Shown: positions 1-9,862, counted from the stretch's first letter. The stretch is 64,000 nt of DNA from Myxococcus landrumus (GCF_017301635.1 NZ_CP071091.1:3484001-3548000), one strand, 5' to 3'. Notes: generated from the letters alone by a model not told the origin. Made by a program: numbers and translations.

Positions 1-903
1 TATCGCGGGCTCGCGGGGCAGGTGGCCTCCGGCACGGTGCGAGTGGGTGACGAGGTGCAGGTGTTGCCCTCGGGACGCAGGACCCGCGTGGAAGCCATCG
101 ACACCTTCGATGGTCCCCGGGAGGAAGCCTCCGCCACCGCCTCCATCACCCTGCGTCTGGCGGATGAAGTGGACGCCAGCCGAGGTGACGTGCTGGCGCA
201 TGTGAACCAGCCGCCCCTGGCCCTCCAGCACCTGGACGCGATGCTGGTGTGGTTCGGGGAGCAGCCGCTGGACGCGACGCGCCGCTACCTGGTGAAGCAG
301 GCCACGCGCACCGCGCCCGCGCACATCGAGCGCGTGCTGTGGCGCAAGGAGCTGGAGGACCTGTCGGAAGTCCCGGCGGAGTCGCTCTCGCTCAACGACA
401 TCGGCCGGGTGCGGCTCGTGTGCCGGCGTCCCCTGCTGTGCGACCCGTACCAGGAGAACCGCCGCACCGGCGCCTTCATCGTCATCGACGCGCTCACCCA
501 CGACACCGTGGGCGCGGGCATGGTGCTCGGCCCCGCGGAGACCACGTCGCGCGGCGCGCAATCCCTGGTCAGCCGCGATGAGCGGTGGAAGCACCTGGGC
601 CAGTCCGGCGCCGTCGTCCTGCTCCCCGCCACGCCCGACAGCGAGCACCGCGCCTTCGCGCTGGAGCGCGCGCTGTTCGACCGGGGCTTACATGTGGCCA
701 CCGTCAACGGAGACGTGGAGGTGGCGCAGGCCCTGGCACGCGCGGGGCTGCTCGTGCTGGTGCATGCACACGCGCCCCAGGTCCGCCGCACGCTGCGCGA
801 GGAGACTCGCGACACGGGCACGGGTTGGTGGGAGCTGGAGGAATCCGAATCCGTGGAGCGCTGGACCGAGCGCCTCGCGTCCACGCGGGGGAACAAGTCA
901 TGA
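1..903 (+). CDS. cysN: Sulfate adenylyltransferase large subunit CysN with degenerate APS-kinase-like tail (5' end outside window)
   Basis: The reading frame is open from base 1, so the N-terminal GTPase part lies outside the window. What is visible starts in the EF-Tu-like beta-barrel domain (VASGTVRVGDEVQVLPSG) and continues through the second barrel (RTGAFIVIDALTHDTVGAGM), typical of CysN, the GTP-driven subunit of ATP sulfurylase making adenosine phosphosulfate. After about residue 185 the sequence resembles the APS kinase (CysC) domain of CysNC fusions (SRDERWKHLGQSGAVVL, ALERALFDRGLHVATVNGD). The P-loop expected after the first strand is replaced by LPATPDSEHRAF, and the tail is about 115 residues rather than about 190, so kinase activity is very unlikely. 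It overlaps cysJ by ATGA at 900-903, implying an operon with coupled translation. Confidence 0.88.
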   Translation, partial: YRGLAGQVASGTVRVGDEVQVLPSGRRTRVEAIDTFDGPREEASATASITLRLADEVDASRGDVLAHVNQPPLALQHLDAMLVWFGEQPLDATRRYLVKQATRTAPAHIERVLWRKELEDLSEVPAESLSLNDIGRVRLVCRRPLLCDPYQENRRTGAFIVIDALTHDTVGAGMVLGPAETTSRGAQSLVSRDERWKHLGQSGAVVLLPATPDSEHRAFALERALFDRGLHVATVNGDVEVAQALARAGLLVLVHAHAPQVRRTLREETRDTGTGWWELEESESVERWTERLASTRGNKS

Positions 904-2759
904 GCGCCTCATCCCCCGGGGTCCTCCCCCGGCCGACGTCGCCCTTCGTCGACGCGGTGCTGGGCGCGGAGAAGAGCACGCAACTGCTGCGGCTCGTGGA
1001 GGGACTGGACCCGGCGGCCCTGCACTGGCTCAGCGGCTATGCCGCGGGCCTCGCCGTCCGGACGGGCACGGGCGCCGTGCTCTCCGTCCCCATCACCTCC
1101 GTGGAGTCTCCCGCGCAGGCCACGGAAGCCCCCACCTCGCCGCTCACCATCGTCTACGGCACCCAGACGGGAAACAGCCGTCACCTCGCGGAGCGGCTCA
1201 AGCGACAGACGGAGGGCGCGGGCCTCCCGGTGCGGCTCATCCGGGCCAGCGACTACCCGGTGCGAGAGCTGGCGCGCGAGAAGTTCCTCGCCGTGGTTAT
1301 CAGCACGCAGGGAGATGGAGACCCACCCGACGACTCGCGCGGGTTCTACGAGTACGTGCTCGGCAAGCGTGCCCCGCGATTGGAGGGGCTGCGCTTCACG
1401 GTGCTCGGGCTCGGGGACTCCAGCTACCCGAAGTTCTGCGAAGTGGGGCGGGTGCTCGACGCGCGGCTGGCGGAGCTGGGGGCCACGAGGCTCACGGAGC
1501 GCGCGGACTGCGACCTGGACTTCGAGCCCATCGCCGCGGGCTGGCTGGACCAGACGCTGGCCCGCACGCGCGAGGCGCTGGAGCCTCGTGCGCCCGCTGT
1601 CGCCACCGTCGTCCCGCTGCGAGGAGCACCGGCCCTGCCCACCGTGGGCAAGGAGGCGCCTTTCAGCGCGGCGGTGCTCGTCAACCAGCGCATCACGGGC
1701 CGAGGCGCGCTCAAGGACGTCCGCCACGTCGAGCTCTCGCTCGAAGGTTCCGGCCTGGAGTACCTCCCCGGCGACTCGCTGGGGGTCTGGGCGCCCAATG
1801 CTTCCGAGCTGGTGCAGGCCGTGCTGACGCATCAGCGGTTGGACGGAGCCGAGCCGGTGACTCGCGATGGGAAGACGCTGCCCCTGTCGCGTTGGCTCAC
1901 GGACGAGCTGGAGCTGACCCGGCTGAGCCGTCCCTTCCTGGAGCGCCATGCCACGCTCGCGGCGAGCACCGCGCTCCAGGCGCTGCTGTCACCATCGGGG
2001 GCTGAGTCCTTCCGCGCGCTGCTGAAGAGCCATCAGGTCATCGACGTGCTCCGTCAGCATCCCGCGAAGTGGGGCGCGAAGGAGCTGGTCCTCGCGCTGC
2101 GCAAGCAGACGCCTCGGCTGTACTCGATTGCCTCCAGTCCCAAGCGGGTGGGCGCTGAAGCCCACCTCACGGTGTCGGTGGTCGACTACACCGCCTTCGG
2201 TGAGCGCCACCTGGGCAATGCGTCGTACCACCTGGCCACGCGGGGCACGGAGGAGGACACCGTCCGCGTCTTCGTGGAGAGCAATGACCGCTTCCGGCTC
2301 CCGGAGGACGCCAGCCGCGACGTGGTGATGATTGGCCCAGGCACGGGCGTCGCGCCCTTCCGGGCCTTCGTCCAGGAGCGAGCCGAGGTGGGCGCCAGGG
2401 GCCGCAACTGGCTCTTCTTCGGAGAGCAGCACTTCCGCAGCCAGTTCCTCTACCAGACGGAGTGGCAGGAGGCGTTGAAGAAGAAGACGCTGCACCGGCT
2501 CTCGGTCGCCTTCTCTCGCGACACGGCGGAGAAGGTCTACGTCCAGCACCGCCTGCGTGAGCAGGGCAAGGAGCTCTTCGCGTGGCTGGAGGGCGGTGCC
2601 TCCCTCTACGTGTGCGGCGACGCCCAGCGCATGGCCCCCGATGTCCACGAGGCGCTGATCGACGTCGTCGCCCAGCACGGCGACCGGAGCCGCGAGGCCG
2701 CCGAGGACTGGCTCAAGACCCTGCGTGACGAGCGCCGCTACCTCCGCGACGTCTACTGA
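900..2759 (+). CDS. cysJ: Sulfite reductase [NADPH] flavoprotein alpha subunit
   Basis: A 619-residue protein with the complete CysJ layout. An N-terminal extension of about 80 residues is followed by the FMN-binding flavodoxin domain ([10 protein letters not shown] near residue 83), the FAD-binding ferredoxin-reductase domain (RLYSIASS near 405) and the NADPH-binding domain ([12 protein letters not shown] near 479), ending in the family's characteristic RRYLRDVY. It passes electrons from NADPH through FAD and FMN to CysI, which reduces sulfite to sulfide in the cytoplasm. The start overlaps the cysN stop (ATGA). An in-frame open stretch continues far upstream but lies antisense-like within cysN, so the coupled ATG is preferred. 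Confidence 0.95.
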   Translation: MSASSPGVLPRPTSPFVDAVLGAEKSTQLLRLVEGLDPAALHWLSGYAAGLAVRTGTGAVLSVPITSVESPAQATEAPTSPLTIVYGTQTGNSRHLAERLKRQTEGAGLPVRLIRASDYPVRELAREKFLAVVISTQGDGDPPDDSRGFYEYVLGKRAPRLEGLRFTVLGLGDSSYPKFCEVGRVLDARLAELGATRLTERADCDLDFEPIAAGWLDQTLARTREALEPRAPAVATVVPLRGAPALPTVGKEAPFSAAVLVNQRITGRGALKDVRHVELSLEGSGLEYLPGDSLGVWAPNASELVQAVLTHQRLDGAEPVTRDGKTLPLSRWLTDELELTRLSRPFLERHATLAASTALQALLSPSGAESFRALLKSHQVIDVLRQHPAKWGAKELVLALRKQTPRLYSIASSPKRVGAEAHLTVSVVDYTAFGERHLGNASYHLATRGTEEDTVRVFVESNDRFRLPEDASRDVVMIGPGTGVAPFRAFVQERAEVGARGRNWLFFGEQHFRSQFLYQTEWQEALKKKTLHRLSVAFSRDTAEKVYVQHRLREQGKELFAWLEGGASLYVCGDAQRMAPDVHEALIDVVAQHGDRSREAAEDWLKTLRDERRYLRDVY

Positions 2760-2788
2760 ATGAATCCCCCAGAAACGAGAGCGAAGAC

Positions 2789-4480
2789 ATGAGCACTCAA
2801 CCCAAGCCTCTTTCCGAGGTGGAACACATCAAGGCGAACAGCCGCCTGTTGCGCGGGACGCTGGCGGAGAGCCTCGCGGACCCGGTGACGGGCGCCATCT
2901 CCTCGGCGGACACCAGCCTCATCAAGTTCCACGGCAGCTACCAGCAGGACGACCGGGACTCGCGAGAGGAGCGCAGGCAGCAGAAGCTGGAGCCCGCCTA
3001 CAGCTTCATGCTCCGCACCCGCCTGCCCGGCGGTGTCTGCACTCCCGCCCAGTGGCTCGTCATGGACGGACTTGCGCGGGAGCACGCCAACGGCTCCCTG
3101 CGCATCACCACCCGTCAGGCGTTCCAGCTCCACGGCATCCTCAAGGGAGACCTCAAGCCGACGATTGCCCGCATCAACGCCTCCCTCATCGACACCCTGG
3201 CCGCGTGCGGCGACGTCAACCGCAACGTCCTGTGCAATCCCAACCCCGCGGACACCCGCGTCCATGAGGTGGTGTACGGCTGGGCCGTGCGCCTCTCCGA
3301 GCACCTGCTGCCAAAGACTCGCGCGTACTACGAGCTCTGGCTGGACGAGGAGAAGGTCGCCGGTGGCGAAGAGGAGCCCATGTATGGGGCCACCTACCTG
3401 CCTCGGAAGTTCAAGGTCGCCGTCGCGGTGCCGCCCGAGAACGACGTGGACCTCTTCGCCCACGACCTCGGCTACATCGCCATCATCGAGGAGGGAACCC
3501 TCGTGGGCTTCAACGTCACCGTGGGCGGTGGACTCGGCGCCACGCATGGGGATGCGAACACCTTCCCTCGGCTGGCGGATGTCATCGGCTTCGTCCCGCC
3601 CGAGCGGATGCTCGTGGTGGCCGAGGAGGTGCTCAAGCTGCACCGCGACTTCGGAGACCGGGGCAATCGCAAGCGGGCGCGATTGAAGTACGTCCTGGAG
3701 GACCGGGGCGCCGCGTGGTTCACGCAGGAACTGGAGCGTCGCCTGGGCTTCACCCTGGAGCCCGCGCGGCCCTTCACCTTCGAACACAACGGCGACCGCT
3801 TCGGCTGGCGCGAGGGCCACGACGGACGGTGGCATGTCACGCTGCACCTGGACAGCGGGCGCGTGGCGGACCGGCCCGATGCACCGCACCTCACCGGCCT
3901 GCGGGAGATTGCACGCATCCACACCGGGGACTTCCGGCTGACGCCCAACCAGAACCTGGTCATCGCGGGGATTGCACCCGAGGCCCGGGAGCGAATCGAG
4001 GCGCTCATCCGAGACCACCGGTTGGATGGGTTCAAGAACGCGAGCCCCTTGCGGCGCAATGCCCTGGCCTGCGTGGCCCTGCCCACGTGCGGACTCGCCA
4101 TGGCCGAAGCCGAGCGCTACCTGCCCACCTTCGTGGAGCGCGTGGAGGACCGGCTCACCGCGCACGGACTCCAGGACGCGAACATCCTGCTGCGCATCAC
4201 CGGCTGCCCCAACGGGTGCGCCCGTCCGTACCTCGCGGAGATTGCGCTCGTGGGCAAGGCGCCCGGCCGCTACAACCTCCACCTGGGAGGAGACATCCGA
4301 GGCCAGCGACTCAACCGTCTCTACCGGGAGAACGTGGACGAGGCGACCATCCTCGCGGTGCTCGACCCGCTGTTCGCGGCCTATGCGCGGGAGCGCCTGC
4401 GTGGAGAGGGCTTCGGCGACTACGTGGTGAGGGCGGGCCACGTCCCCGCCGCCCCCAGCCGCTCATCCCAAGCCGCCTGA
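2789..4480 (+). CDS. cysI: Sulfite reductase [NADPH] hemoprotein beta subunit
   Basis: A 563-residue siroheme/4Fe-4S sulfite reductase. The N-terminal part contains [14 protein letters not shown] and [10 protein letters not shown], and the cofactor cysteines are intact as C-X5-C (CVALPTC near residue 428) and C-X3-C (GCPNGC near 473). It catalyses six-electron reduction of sulfite to sulfide using electrons from CysJ. It follows cysJ after 29 bases with a GAGCGAAGA-type ribosome site. Length and motifs match active bacterial CysI, which differs from ferredoxin-dependent Sir by partnering the flavoprotein encoded immediately upstream. Confidence 0.95.
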   Translation: MSTQPKPLSEVEHIKANSRLLRGTLAESLADPVTGAISSADTSLIKFHGSYQQDDRDSREERRQQKLEPAYSFMLRTRLPGGVCTPAQWLVMDGLAREHANGSLRITTRQAFQLHGILKGDLKPTIARINASLIDTLAACGDVNRNVLCNPNPADTRVHEVVYGWAVRLSEHLLPKTRAYYELWLDEEKVAGGEEEPMYGATYLPRKFKVAVAVPPENDVDLFAHDLGYIAIIEEGTLVGFNVTVGGGLGATHGDANTFPRLADVIGFVPPERMLVVAEEVLKLHRDFGDRGNRKRARLKYVLEDRGAAWFTQELERRLGFTLEPARPFTFEHNGDRFGWREGHDGRWHVTLHLDSGRVADRPDAPHLTGLREIARIHTGDFRLTPNQNLVIAGIAPEARERIEALIRDHRLDGFKNASPLRRNALACVALPTCGLAMAEAERYLPTFVERVEDRLTAHGLQDANILLRITGCPNGCARPYLAEIALVGKAPGRYNLHLGGDIRGQRLNRLYRENVDEATILAVLDPLFAAYARERLRGEGFGDYVVRAGHVPAAPSRSSQAA

Positions 4481-4493
4481 CGCCCCTCAGGCG
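4474..4493. terminator. Short hairpin spanning the convergent stop codons of cysI and the HD gene
   Basis: CGCCTGA (4474-4480), a six-base loop and TCAGGCG (4487-4493) form a perfect 7-bp stem that contains both stop codons. There is no T tract. Part of the symmetry is automatic, because two convergent TGA stops are complementary, so only four of the seven pairs are informative. Confidence 0.35.
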
Positions 4494-5104
4494 CCGAACC
4501 AGCCGCGCTGACGGGCCTCCGTCAGCCGGCTTTCCAAGTACGCCCACAAGGCGGGACACCCCGCCTGGATGGGCGGGGCGATGCGTGCCACCACCCGCTC
4601 GTGGCTGATGCCGTTCTCCCGCCAGCTCTGACCTTCGTTGGCCAGGTTCAGCAGCACGGGCATCGCGCGGTCCACCGCATTCGCATAGCGCGCCTCCGCC
4701 GTCTCGCCCTGCTCGAACTCCTTCCACAGCGAGAGGAACTGCTCACCGTGGGGCGCGGGGAGCAGGCCGAAGATTCGCTCCACCGCCGCGAGCTCGGCGG
4801 CCTTGCGCTCCTTCCAGCCGCCCTCCACGAACGCCAGCGTGTCACCGGTGTCGATTTCGCCGACGTCGTGCACGAGCAGCATCCGGACCACGCGGTCCAG
4901 GTCAATGCCAGACGGTGCATGGTGTGACAGCGACAGGGCCAGCATGGCGAGCTGCCAGCTGTGCTCCGCCGAGTTCTCGTAGCGGGAGAGCCCCAGGGGT
5001 TTGACCTTGCGGGTCACCCCCTTCAGCTTGTCCAGCTCCAGGATGAAGCCAATGATGCGCTGAATCCCCTCGGCCTGAAGTGTCACGGGACTGTCGCCCA
5101 TCAC
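4487..5104 (-). CDS. HD-domain phosphohydrolase, YfbR/HDDC2-like
   Basis: A 205-residue HD-superfamily protein. Metal ligands are visible as SAEHSW (about residue 48), the HD doublet in LLVHDVGEIDTGD (about residue 80) and a later Asp in AVDRAMP. The spacing and the ENSAEHSW start of the fold match the YfbR/HDDC2 group, whose characterised members are 5'-deoxynucleotidases; substrate specificity here is inferred only. The start is GTG at 5104 or ATG at 5101. Convergent with cysI and followed upstream by the exporter gene on the same strand after 115 bases. Confidence 0.82.
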   Translation of the reverse strand: MMGDSPVTLQAEGIQRIIGFILELDKLKGVTRKVKPLGLSRYENSAEHSWQLAMLALSLSHHAPSGIDLDRVVRMLLVHDVGEIDTGDTLAFVEGGWKERKAAELAAVERIFGLLPAPHGEQFLSLWKEFEQGETAEARYANAVDRAMPVLLNLANEGQSWRENGISHERVVARIAPPIQAGCPALWAYLESRLTEARQRGWFGA

Positions 5105-5219
5105 GATGTCTCCCAGGGCGCGTGCGTCGCGCGGCGGCCACTATGTCAGCCGCGTTTCGACCCTCGCAAGCAGTCCCGTGGGTGAGGATTGTCACCTCCT
5201 CCATCGAGGAGCACTCGAG

Positions 5220-6398
5220 CTACTTCGGCACAGGCAAGCAGGGAGCCGAGTCGCTGGCGTCCAGGCGCTGGGACATCAGGACGATGAGGATGGCGGACAA
5301 CGGCACCAGCGCGGCCACCCAGGTGACGGCCCCCAGTCCCGGGCCTCGGTCGATGATGAGCCCACCGAACCAAGCACCCAGCGCGTTGCCCAGGTTGAAG
5401 GCGCCGATGTTGAGGCTCGACGCGAGGCTCTGTCCCGCGCCTTGTGCCTTCTCCAGCACCCACATCTGAAGCGGCGGCACCGTGGCGAAGGCCGCCGCGC
5501 CAAACAGTCCCACCGCGATGACCGCGAGGACCTGGCTGTGCAGCACGAAGGTCATCCCGAACAACACCAGGGACAGCACCGCGAGCGTGCCCAGGATGGC
5601 CGGAAGAAGTTGACGGTCCGCGAGCTTTCCTCCCACCAGGTTGCCCACCAGCATGCCGCCTCCGAAGACCAGCAGGATGGGAGACACCGCCGCCTGCGAG
5701 AAGCCGCTGAGCCGCGTGAGGATGGGCGCGATGAAGGTGAACACGGCGAACACTCCGGCATAGCCGAGCGCCGTCGTGAGCAGGCCCAGCAACACCGGCC
5801 GCCGCCCGAGGGCTCGCATGTCCACACGCCAGTCCGTGGACTTCCGCTCCGTCGTGTCGCGAGGGACGAAGACGGCGAGCACCACCACCGCGGCCAGGCC
5901 AATCAGCGCCACGGCCCAGAACGTCGCGCGCCACCCGAGCCACTGCCCCAACCACGTGCCCAGCGGCACGCCCAGGATGGTGGCCACCGTGAGGCCCGTG
6001 AACATGATGGCGATGGCGGACGCGCGTCGGTCCGCGGGCACGAGCCCCGTGGCCACGACGGAGCCCACGCCGAAGAACGTGCCGTGTGAGAGGGACGTGA
6101 GCACTCGCGCGGCCATCAGCGTGCCGTACGTGGGCGCGAGCGCGCAGGCCACGTTGCCCACGGTGAAGATGACCATCAGCCCGAGCAGCACGTGCTTGCG
6201 GGACCAGCGTCCCGTCAACACCGTCAGCACGGGGGCTCCCGCCATGACGCCCAGGGCATATCCGGAGATGAGCAGCCCCGCCGAGGAGATGGAGACACCC
6301 AGGTCGGCGCCCACCTCCATCAACAGGCCCATGATGACGAACTCCGTGACGCCAATTCCAAAGGCGCCCGCGGTCAATGCGAACAAGGCCCACGGCAT
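5220..6398 (-). CDS. MFS transporter, DHA1/AraJ-like drug or sugar efflux permease
   Basis: A 392-residue protein with twelve predicted hydrophobic segments, beginning MPWALFALTAGAFGIGVTEF, a start typical of the AraJ/YdhP/PbuE branch of the major facilitator superfamily. The loop 2-3 signature is seen as GRWSRKHVLLGLM, and GVPLGTWLGQWLGWRATF is the family's motif C region at the end of segment 5. It probably exports a small molecule through the inner membrane by proton antiport. It is transcribed divergently from a LysR regulator across a 105-base gap, the usual arrangement of an exporter controlled by its neighbour. The substrate cannot be read from the sequence. Confidence 0.88.
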   Translation of the reverse strand: MPWALFALTAGAFGIGVTEFVIMGLLMEVGADLGVSISSAGLLISGYALGVMAGAPVLTVLTGRWSRKHVLLGLMVIFTVGNVACALAPTYGTLMAARVLTSLSHGTFFGVGSVVATGLVPADRRASAIAIMFTGLTVATILGVPLGTWLGQWLGWRATFWAVALIGLAAVVVLAVFVPRDTTERKSTDWRVDMRALGRRPVLLGLLTTALGYAGVFAVFTFIAPILTRLSGFSQAAVSPILLVFGGGMLVGNLVGGKLADRQLLPAILGTLAVLSLVLFGMTFVLHSQVLAVIAVGLFGAAAFATVPPLQMWVLEKAQGAGQSLASSLNIGAFNLGNALGAWFGGLIIDRGPGLGAVTWVAALVPLSAILIVLMSQRLDASDSAPCLPVPK

Positions 6399-6503
6399 GT
6401 GATGCGGCCTCCCATGTCGAAGTTGGATGGGGCCTTGTATGGACGGCGCGATTTTCCTGCGGTAGGGCAGCGCGCGGACTAGGACTTATGAATTGGGTTC
6501 ACC
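6399..6503. promoter_or_regulatory. Divergent promoter region between the MFS exporter and the LysR regulator
   Basis: This 105-base gap must hold the 5' signals of both genes and is the expected site for LysR-type operator binding. The stretch nearest the regulator (6478-6500) is more AT-rich than its surroundings. I could not identify a convincing interrupted palindrome or consensus promoter, so only the regional assignment is offered. Confidence 0.4.
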
Positions 6504-7409
6504 ATGGCGCGCCTTGACGTCAATCGCTCTGGGGAGATGGAAGTCTTCGTGAAGGTGGTGGAGCTGGGTGGCTTCTCCGCCGCCGCGCGGGCCTTCCGGA
6601 TGACGCCCTCGGCGGTGAGCAAGCTGGTGGCGCGATTGGAAGAGCGACTGGGAGCCCGCCTGCTCAACCGCTCGACTCGCGCGCTCAAGCTCACTCCAGA
6701 GGGCTGCGGCTTCTACGAGCGGAGCGTGCGCATCCTCGAGGAGCTCGATGAGGCGGAGCGCCATGCCGCCGCGAGCGACGCGCCGAGCGGAAGGCTGCGC
6801 ATCAACACGAACCCGGCCTTCAGCCGCTGCATCCTCATCCCGCTGCTCCCCTCCTTCCTCGCTCGATATCCGTCGGTCACGGTGGAGCTCAACCTGACCG
6901 ACAAGCTCATCGACCTGCTCGATGAGCGGACCGACGTGGCCATTCGTGCCGGGCCCCTCAAGAACTCGCAGCTCACCGCGCGCAAGCTCGGTGAGACGCG
7001 GCTGGTCATCGTGGGCTCTCCGGACTACCTCAAACGGCACGGCACGCCCAAGTCCCCCACGGACCTGGCGACGCACAACCGGCTCAGCTTCAGCTATGCG
7101 CGGGCCAGTGTGAGCTGGCCGCTGATGGACGGCGCGACGGAGCTCGCCGTGGCCCCGGTGGGCAGCGTCGAGGCGAGCGATGGCGAAGCCCTGCGGCAGA
7201 TGGCGCTCGCGGGCGTGGGACTGGCGCGGCTCGCCGTCTTCCAGGTGAAGGAGGACCTGGACGCGGGCCGTCTCGTGCCGGTGCTGGAGGAGCACAACCC
7301 GGGAGACACCGAGGCCATCCACGCGCTCTACCTGAGCCAGGGACAGCACATGCCGGCGCGCATCCGGGCCTTCATCGACTACCTCGCCGCCCACGTGCGC
7401 ATGCCCTGA
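6504..7409 (+). CDS. LysR-family transcriptional regulator
   Basis: A 301-residue regulator. Residues about 8-65 form the winged helix-turn-helix of the LysR family (FVKVVELGGFSAAARAFRMTPSAVSKLVARLEERLGARL, with LNRSTRALKLTPEG as the wing). The rest is the periplasmic-binding-protein-like effector domain. It belongs to the large CrgA/DmlR-like branch with typical length near 300. Transcribed divergently from the MFS exporter, which it probably controls in response to an exported or related small molecule; the effector is unknown. Confidence 0.9.
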   Translation: MARLDVNRSGEMEVFVKVVELGGFSAAARAFRMTPSAVSKLVARLEERLGARLLNRSTRALKLTPEGCGFYERSVRILEELDEAERHAAASDAPSGRLRINTNPAFSRCILIPLLPSFLARYPSVTVELNLTDKLIDLLDERTDVAIRAGPLKNSQLTARKLGETRLVIVGSPDYLKRHGTPKSPTDLATHNRLSFSYARASVSWPLMDGATELAVAPVGSVEASDGEALRQMALAGVGLARLAVFQVKEDLDAGRLVPVLEEHNPGDTEAIHALYLSQGQHMPARIRAFIDYLAAHVRMP

Positions 7410-7413
7410 GGGC

Positions 7414-8289
7414 TCAGCCGCGCACCAGCGCTTGGGCGAGTCGTGGCAGCACATCTCCGGCGCTGGCCTCGATGCGCAGGTCCGCCAGCTCCACGCCACG
7501 ACACTCCCCCAGGTTGAGGATGGCGATGGGGAGGTGGCGCTCGGCGGCACGCGTGAGGAAGCGGTAGCCGGAGTAGATGGCCAGCGAGGAGCCCACCACC
7601 AGCAGCGCGTCCCCCGCCTCCAGCAAGGAGAAGGCGTCCGCCACCGTGGGCGCGGGCACGTTGTCTCCGAAGAACACGACGTCCGGCTTCAGCGTCCCAC
7701 CACAGCGCTCACACGCGGGCACCCGGAAGGATTGGAGCGCCTCCGAGGACAGCTCCGCGTCTCCGTCCGGCCGCAGCTCCAACACCTGATGATTGAAGTC
7801 CGGGTTGAGCGCGAGCAGGCGCTCCTGGAGCACGGCGCGCGCCTCATTCCCCCCACAGTCCAGACAGCGCACACGCTCCAGCGCGCCATGCAGCTCGATG
7901 ACACGCGAGCTGCCAGCGGCATGGTGCAGCCGGTCCACGTTCTGGGTGATGAGGCCGGGCACATGCCCCGCGCGCTCCAGCTCCGCCAGCGCCTGGTGCG
8001 CGGCGTTGGGACGGGCGGAGGAGAACCGGGGCCAGCCAAGCAGACTGCGCGCCCAGTAACGCGCCCGGACCTCGGGCCGCTGGAGGAACTCCCGGTGCTG
8101 GATGGGATTGCGAGCCCGAGCCCGGGTGCCAGGGCCGCGATAGTCGGGGATGCCGGACTCGGTACTGCAACCCGCGCCCGTCAGCACCACGGTGCGCCGG
8201 CCCCGCAGCAGCGAGGCCAGCGAGTCCACGTCCTCGGAGTCTCCGGGAACAAGCGGGGTCGGCGACGGTAGCGTCATGGCGGCCTTCAT
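7414..8289 (-). CDS. NAD-dependent protein deacylase, Sir2 family
   Basis: A 291-residue sirtuin. Visible are the NAD-binding GAGCSTESGIPDYRG, the catalytic ITQNVDRLHHAAG and ELHGALERVRC, a zinc ribbon with two CxxC pairs (CLDC and CERC), and the later LLVVGSSLAIYSG. The GIPDYRG form points to the class II (SIRT4-like) branch. The open frame runs further upstream, but that part overlaps the divergent acetyltransferase; ATG at 8289 has a GGGGAAGAGG ribosome site just before it, and ATG at 8277 is an alternative. It removes acetyl or other acyl groups from lysines using NAD. It is head-to-head with an acetyltransferase gene 84 bases away. Confidence 0.92.
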   Translation of the reverse strand: MKAAMTLPSPTPLVPGDSEDVDSLASLLRGRRTVVLTGAGCSTESGIPDYRGPGTRARARNPIQHREFLQRPEVRARYWARSLLGWPRFSSARPNAAHQALAELERAGHVPGLITQNVDRLHHAAGSSRVIELHGALERVRCLDCGGNEARAVLQERLLALNPDFNHQVLELRPDGDAELSSEALQSFRVPACERCGGTLKPDVVFFGDNVPAPTVADAFSLLEAGDALLVVGSSLAIYSGYRFLTRAAERHLPIAILNLGECRGVELADLRIEASAGDVLPRLAQALVRG

Positions 8290-8373
8290 ATAATGGCCTC
8301 TTCCCCGCATTGCCCAGAGGCCCACCCCTCCAGGGTCAGCCAGGCGGCGAGGCGCCGTGATAAACGCCCCTTC

Positions 8374-8841
8374 ATGCTGAGCTGGCAATGGAAGGCGTTC
8401 CAGGAGTTGACCGTGGACGAGCTGTACGCGGTGCTCGCCCTGCGGCAGGAGGTCTTCGTCGTGGAGCAGCGCTCGCTGTACCTGGACGCGGACGGGCTGG
8501 ACCCCAAGGCCGGCCACCTCCTCGCGTTCGAGGGCACGGGCCCGGAGTCCTTCCTCGCCGCGTACCTGCGCATCCTCCCGCCGGGCGTGAAACACGTGGA
8601 AGAGGCCAGCCTGGGCCGCGTGGTGACGTCTCCCCGCGCGCGGGGACGCGGCCTGGGACGCGAGCTCACCGAGCGGGGGCTCGCACGGCTCGAGGCCCTC
8701 TACCCTCGCGCGGACATCCGCATCTCCGCGCAGGAGTACCTCATCGCCTTCTACTCGAGCCTCGGCTTCGTCACGCAGGGGGACGTCTACGACGAGGACG
8801 GCATCCCCCACATCGAGATGCTCCGCCGCGCCCGCGGCTGA
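8374..8841 (+). CDS. GNAT-family N-acetyltransferase, ElaA type
   Basis: A 155-residue protein matching E. coli ElaA along its length: LYAVLALRQEVFVVEQ near the start, YLDADGLD, LGRVVTSPRARGRGLGRELTERGL as the acetyl-CoA pyrophosphate-binding loop (R-G-x-G-L-G-R), and the closing YDEDGIPHIEM. It should transfer acetyl groups from acetyl-CoA; the acceptor is not established for the family. ATG at 8374 is chosen because the family begins at LSWQ. Divergent from the sirtuin gene and convergent with pantothenate kinase, whose stop is three bases beyond its own. Confidence 0.9.
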   Translation: MLSWQWKAFQELTVDELYAVLALRQEVFVVEQRSLYLDADGLDPKAGHLLAFEGTGPESFLAAYLRILPPGVKHVEEASLGRVVTSPRARGRGLGRELTERGLARLEALYPRADIRISAQEYLIAFYSSLGFVTQGDVYDEDGIPHIEMLRRARG

Positions 8842-8844
8842 CGA

Positions 8845-9795
8845 CTACAGCTTGCGCAGCCGAACGCGCTTCACCTTGTGGTCCGGCCCCTTGAGCAGGA
8901 TGAGCCGGGCACGAGAGCGCGTGGGCGCGATGTTCTGCGCCAGGTTGGGGCCGTTGATGTCGCCCCACACGGACTCGGCCATGGCCACCGCCTGCTCGTG
9001 GGTCAGCTCGGAGAAGCGGCGGAAGTAGCTGCGCTCGTCGCGGAACGCCGTCTGCTGGAGCCGGAGGAACCGCTCCACGTACCAGCGGCGGATGTCCTGC
9101 TCCGTCGCGTCCACGTAGATGGAGAAGTCGAAGAAGTCCGACAGGAACGTGTGCGGAATCCGCTGCCCGGTGGCTCCGGACTGGAGGACGTTGAGCCCTT
9201 CCAGGATGAGGATGTCGGGCTGGCGGATGACCTTCGCCTCGTCGGGCACCACGTCGTAGACGAGGTGTGAATAGACGGGCGCGGTGACCTCGGCACGCCC
9301 CGCCTTCAGCTCCGCGAGCATCCGCACCAGCGCGCGCCGGTCATAGCTCTCCGGGAACCCCTTGCGCTTCATCAACCCGCGCTCGGTGAGGACGCCGTTG
9401 GGGAAGAGGAAGCCATCCGTGGTGACCAGCTCCACGCGAGGATGGTCCGGCCACCGCGCGAGCAGCGCCTGGAGGATGCGCGCCGTGGTGCTCTTGCCCA
9501 CCGCGACGCTGCCAGCGATGGCGATGATGAAGGGCACCTTGCGTGCGCTGCCCCCCAGGAACGCCTGCTGCTCGGCCCACAGTCGCTGCGCGGCGGCGAC
9601 CTGGAGGTTGAGCAACCGGGACAGGGGCAGATACACATCCGCCACTTCGTTCAGGTCCATTTGCTCGCCCAACCCTCGCAGGCCGTCGAGGTCCTCCGCC
9701 GTGAGTGTCATCGGCGTGGAGGCACGAAGCGCGCGCCAGGCATCGCGCTCCAACTCGACGAACATGGACACCGAGGGCGCAACGGACACAGTCAT
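8845..9795 (-). CDS. coaA: Pantothenate kinase, type I
   Basis: A 316-residue CoaA, the usual length for the bacterial P-loop type. The Walker A motif is [10 protein letters not shown], followed by [13 protein letters not shown], the pantothenate-binding [12 protein letters not shown] and the ILEGLNVLQ segment. It phosphorylates pantothenate with ATP in the first, feedback-regulated step of coenzyme A synthesis. It lies next to an acetyl-CoA-using acetyltransferase and a deacylase, a suggestive but unproven functional grouping. Confidence 0.95.
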   Translation of the reverse strand: MTVSVAPSVSMFVELERDAWRALRASTPMTLTAEDLDGLRGLGEQMDLNEVADVYLPLSRLLNLQVAAAQRLWAEQQAFLGGSARKVPFIIAIAGSVAVGKSTTARILQALLARWPDHPRVELVTTDGFLFPNGVLTERGLMKRKGFPESYDRRALVRMLAELKAGRAEVTAPVYSHLVYDVVPDEAKVIRQPDILILEGLNVLQSGATGQRIPHTFLSDFFDFSIYVDATEQDIRRWYVERFLRLQQTAFRDERSYFRRFSELTHEQAVAMAESVWGDINGPNLAQNIAPTRSRARLILLKGPDHKVKRVRLRKL

Positions 9796-9862
9796 GCAGG
9801 GGCTCTCCTCAGGAGGCTGCTCGATACGGCGCGTACCACAGCACGGGGCGCGATGCTCGGGC

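Noticed and set aside
2753-4441. A 562-codon open frame on the minus strand across cysI
   Set aside because: It lies fully antisense to a motif-complete cysI, is low in hydrophobic periodicity and rich in Ala/Gly/Arg/Val from the GC-rich complement; no domain is visible.
7407-7416. Palindrome at the LysR/Sir2 junction
   Set aside because: CTGA-GGGC-TCAG consists mainly of the two convergent TGA stop codons, which are complementary by default.
8290-8811. Extended N-terminus of the sirtuin reading through the acetyltransferase gene
   Set aside because: The extension is antisense to a motif-complete ElaA-type gene, while the start at 8289 has its own ribosome site and gives normal sirtuin length.
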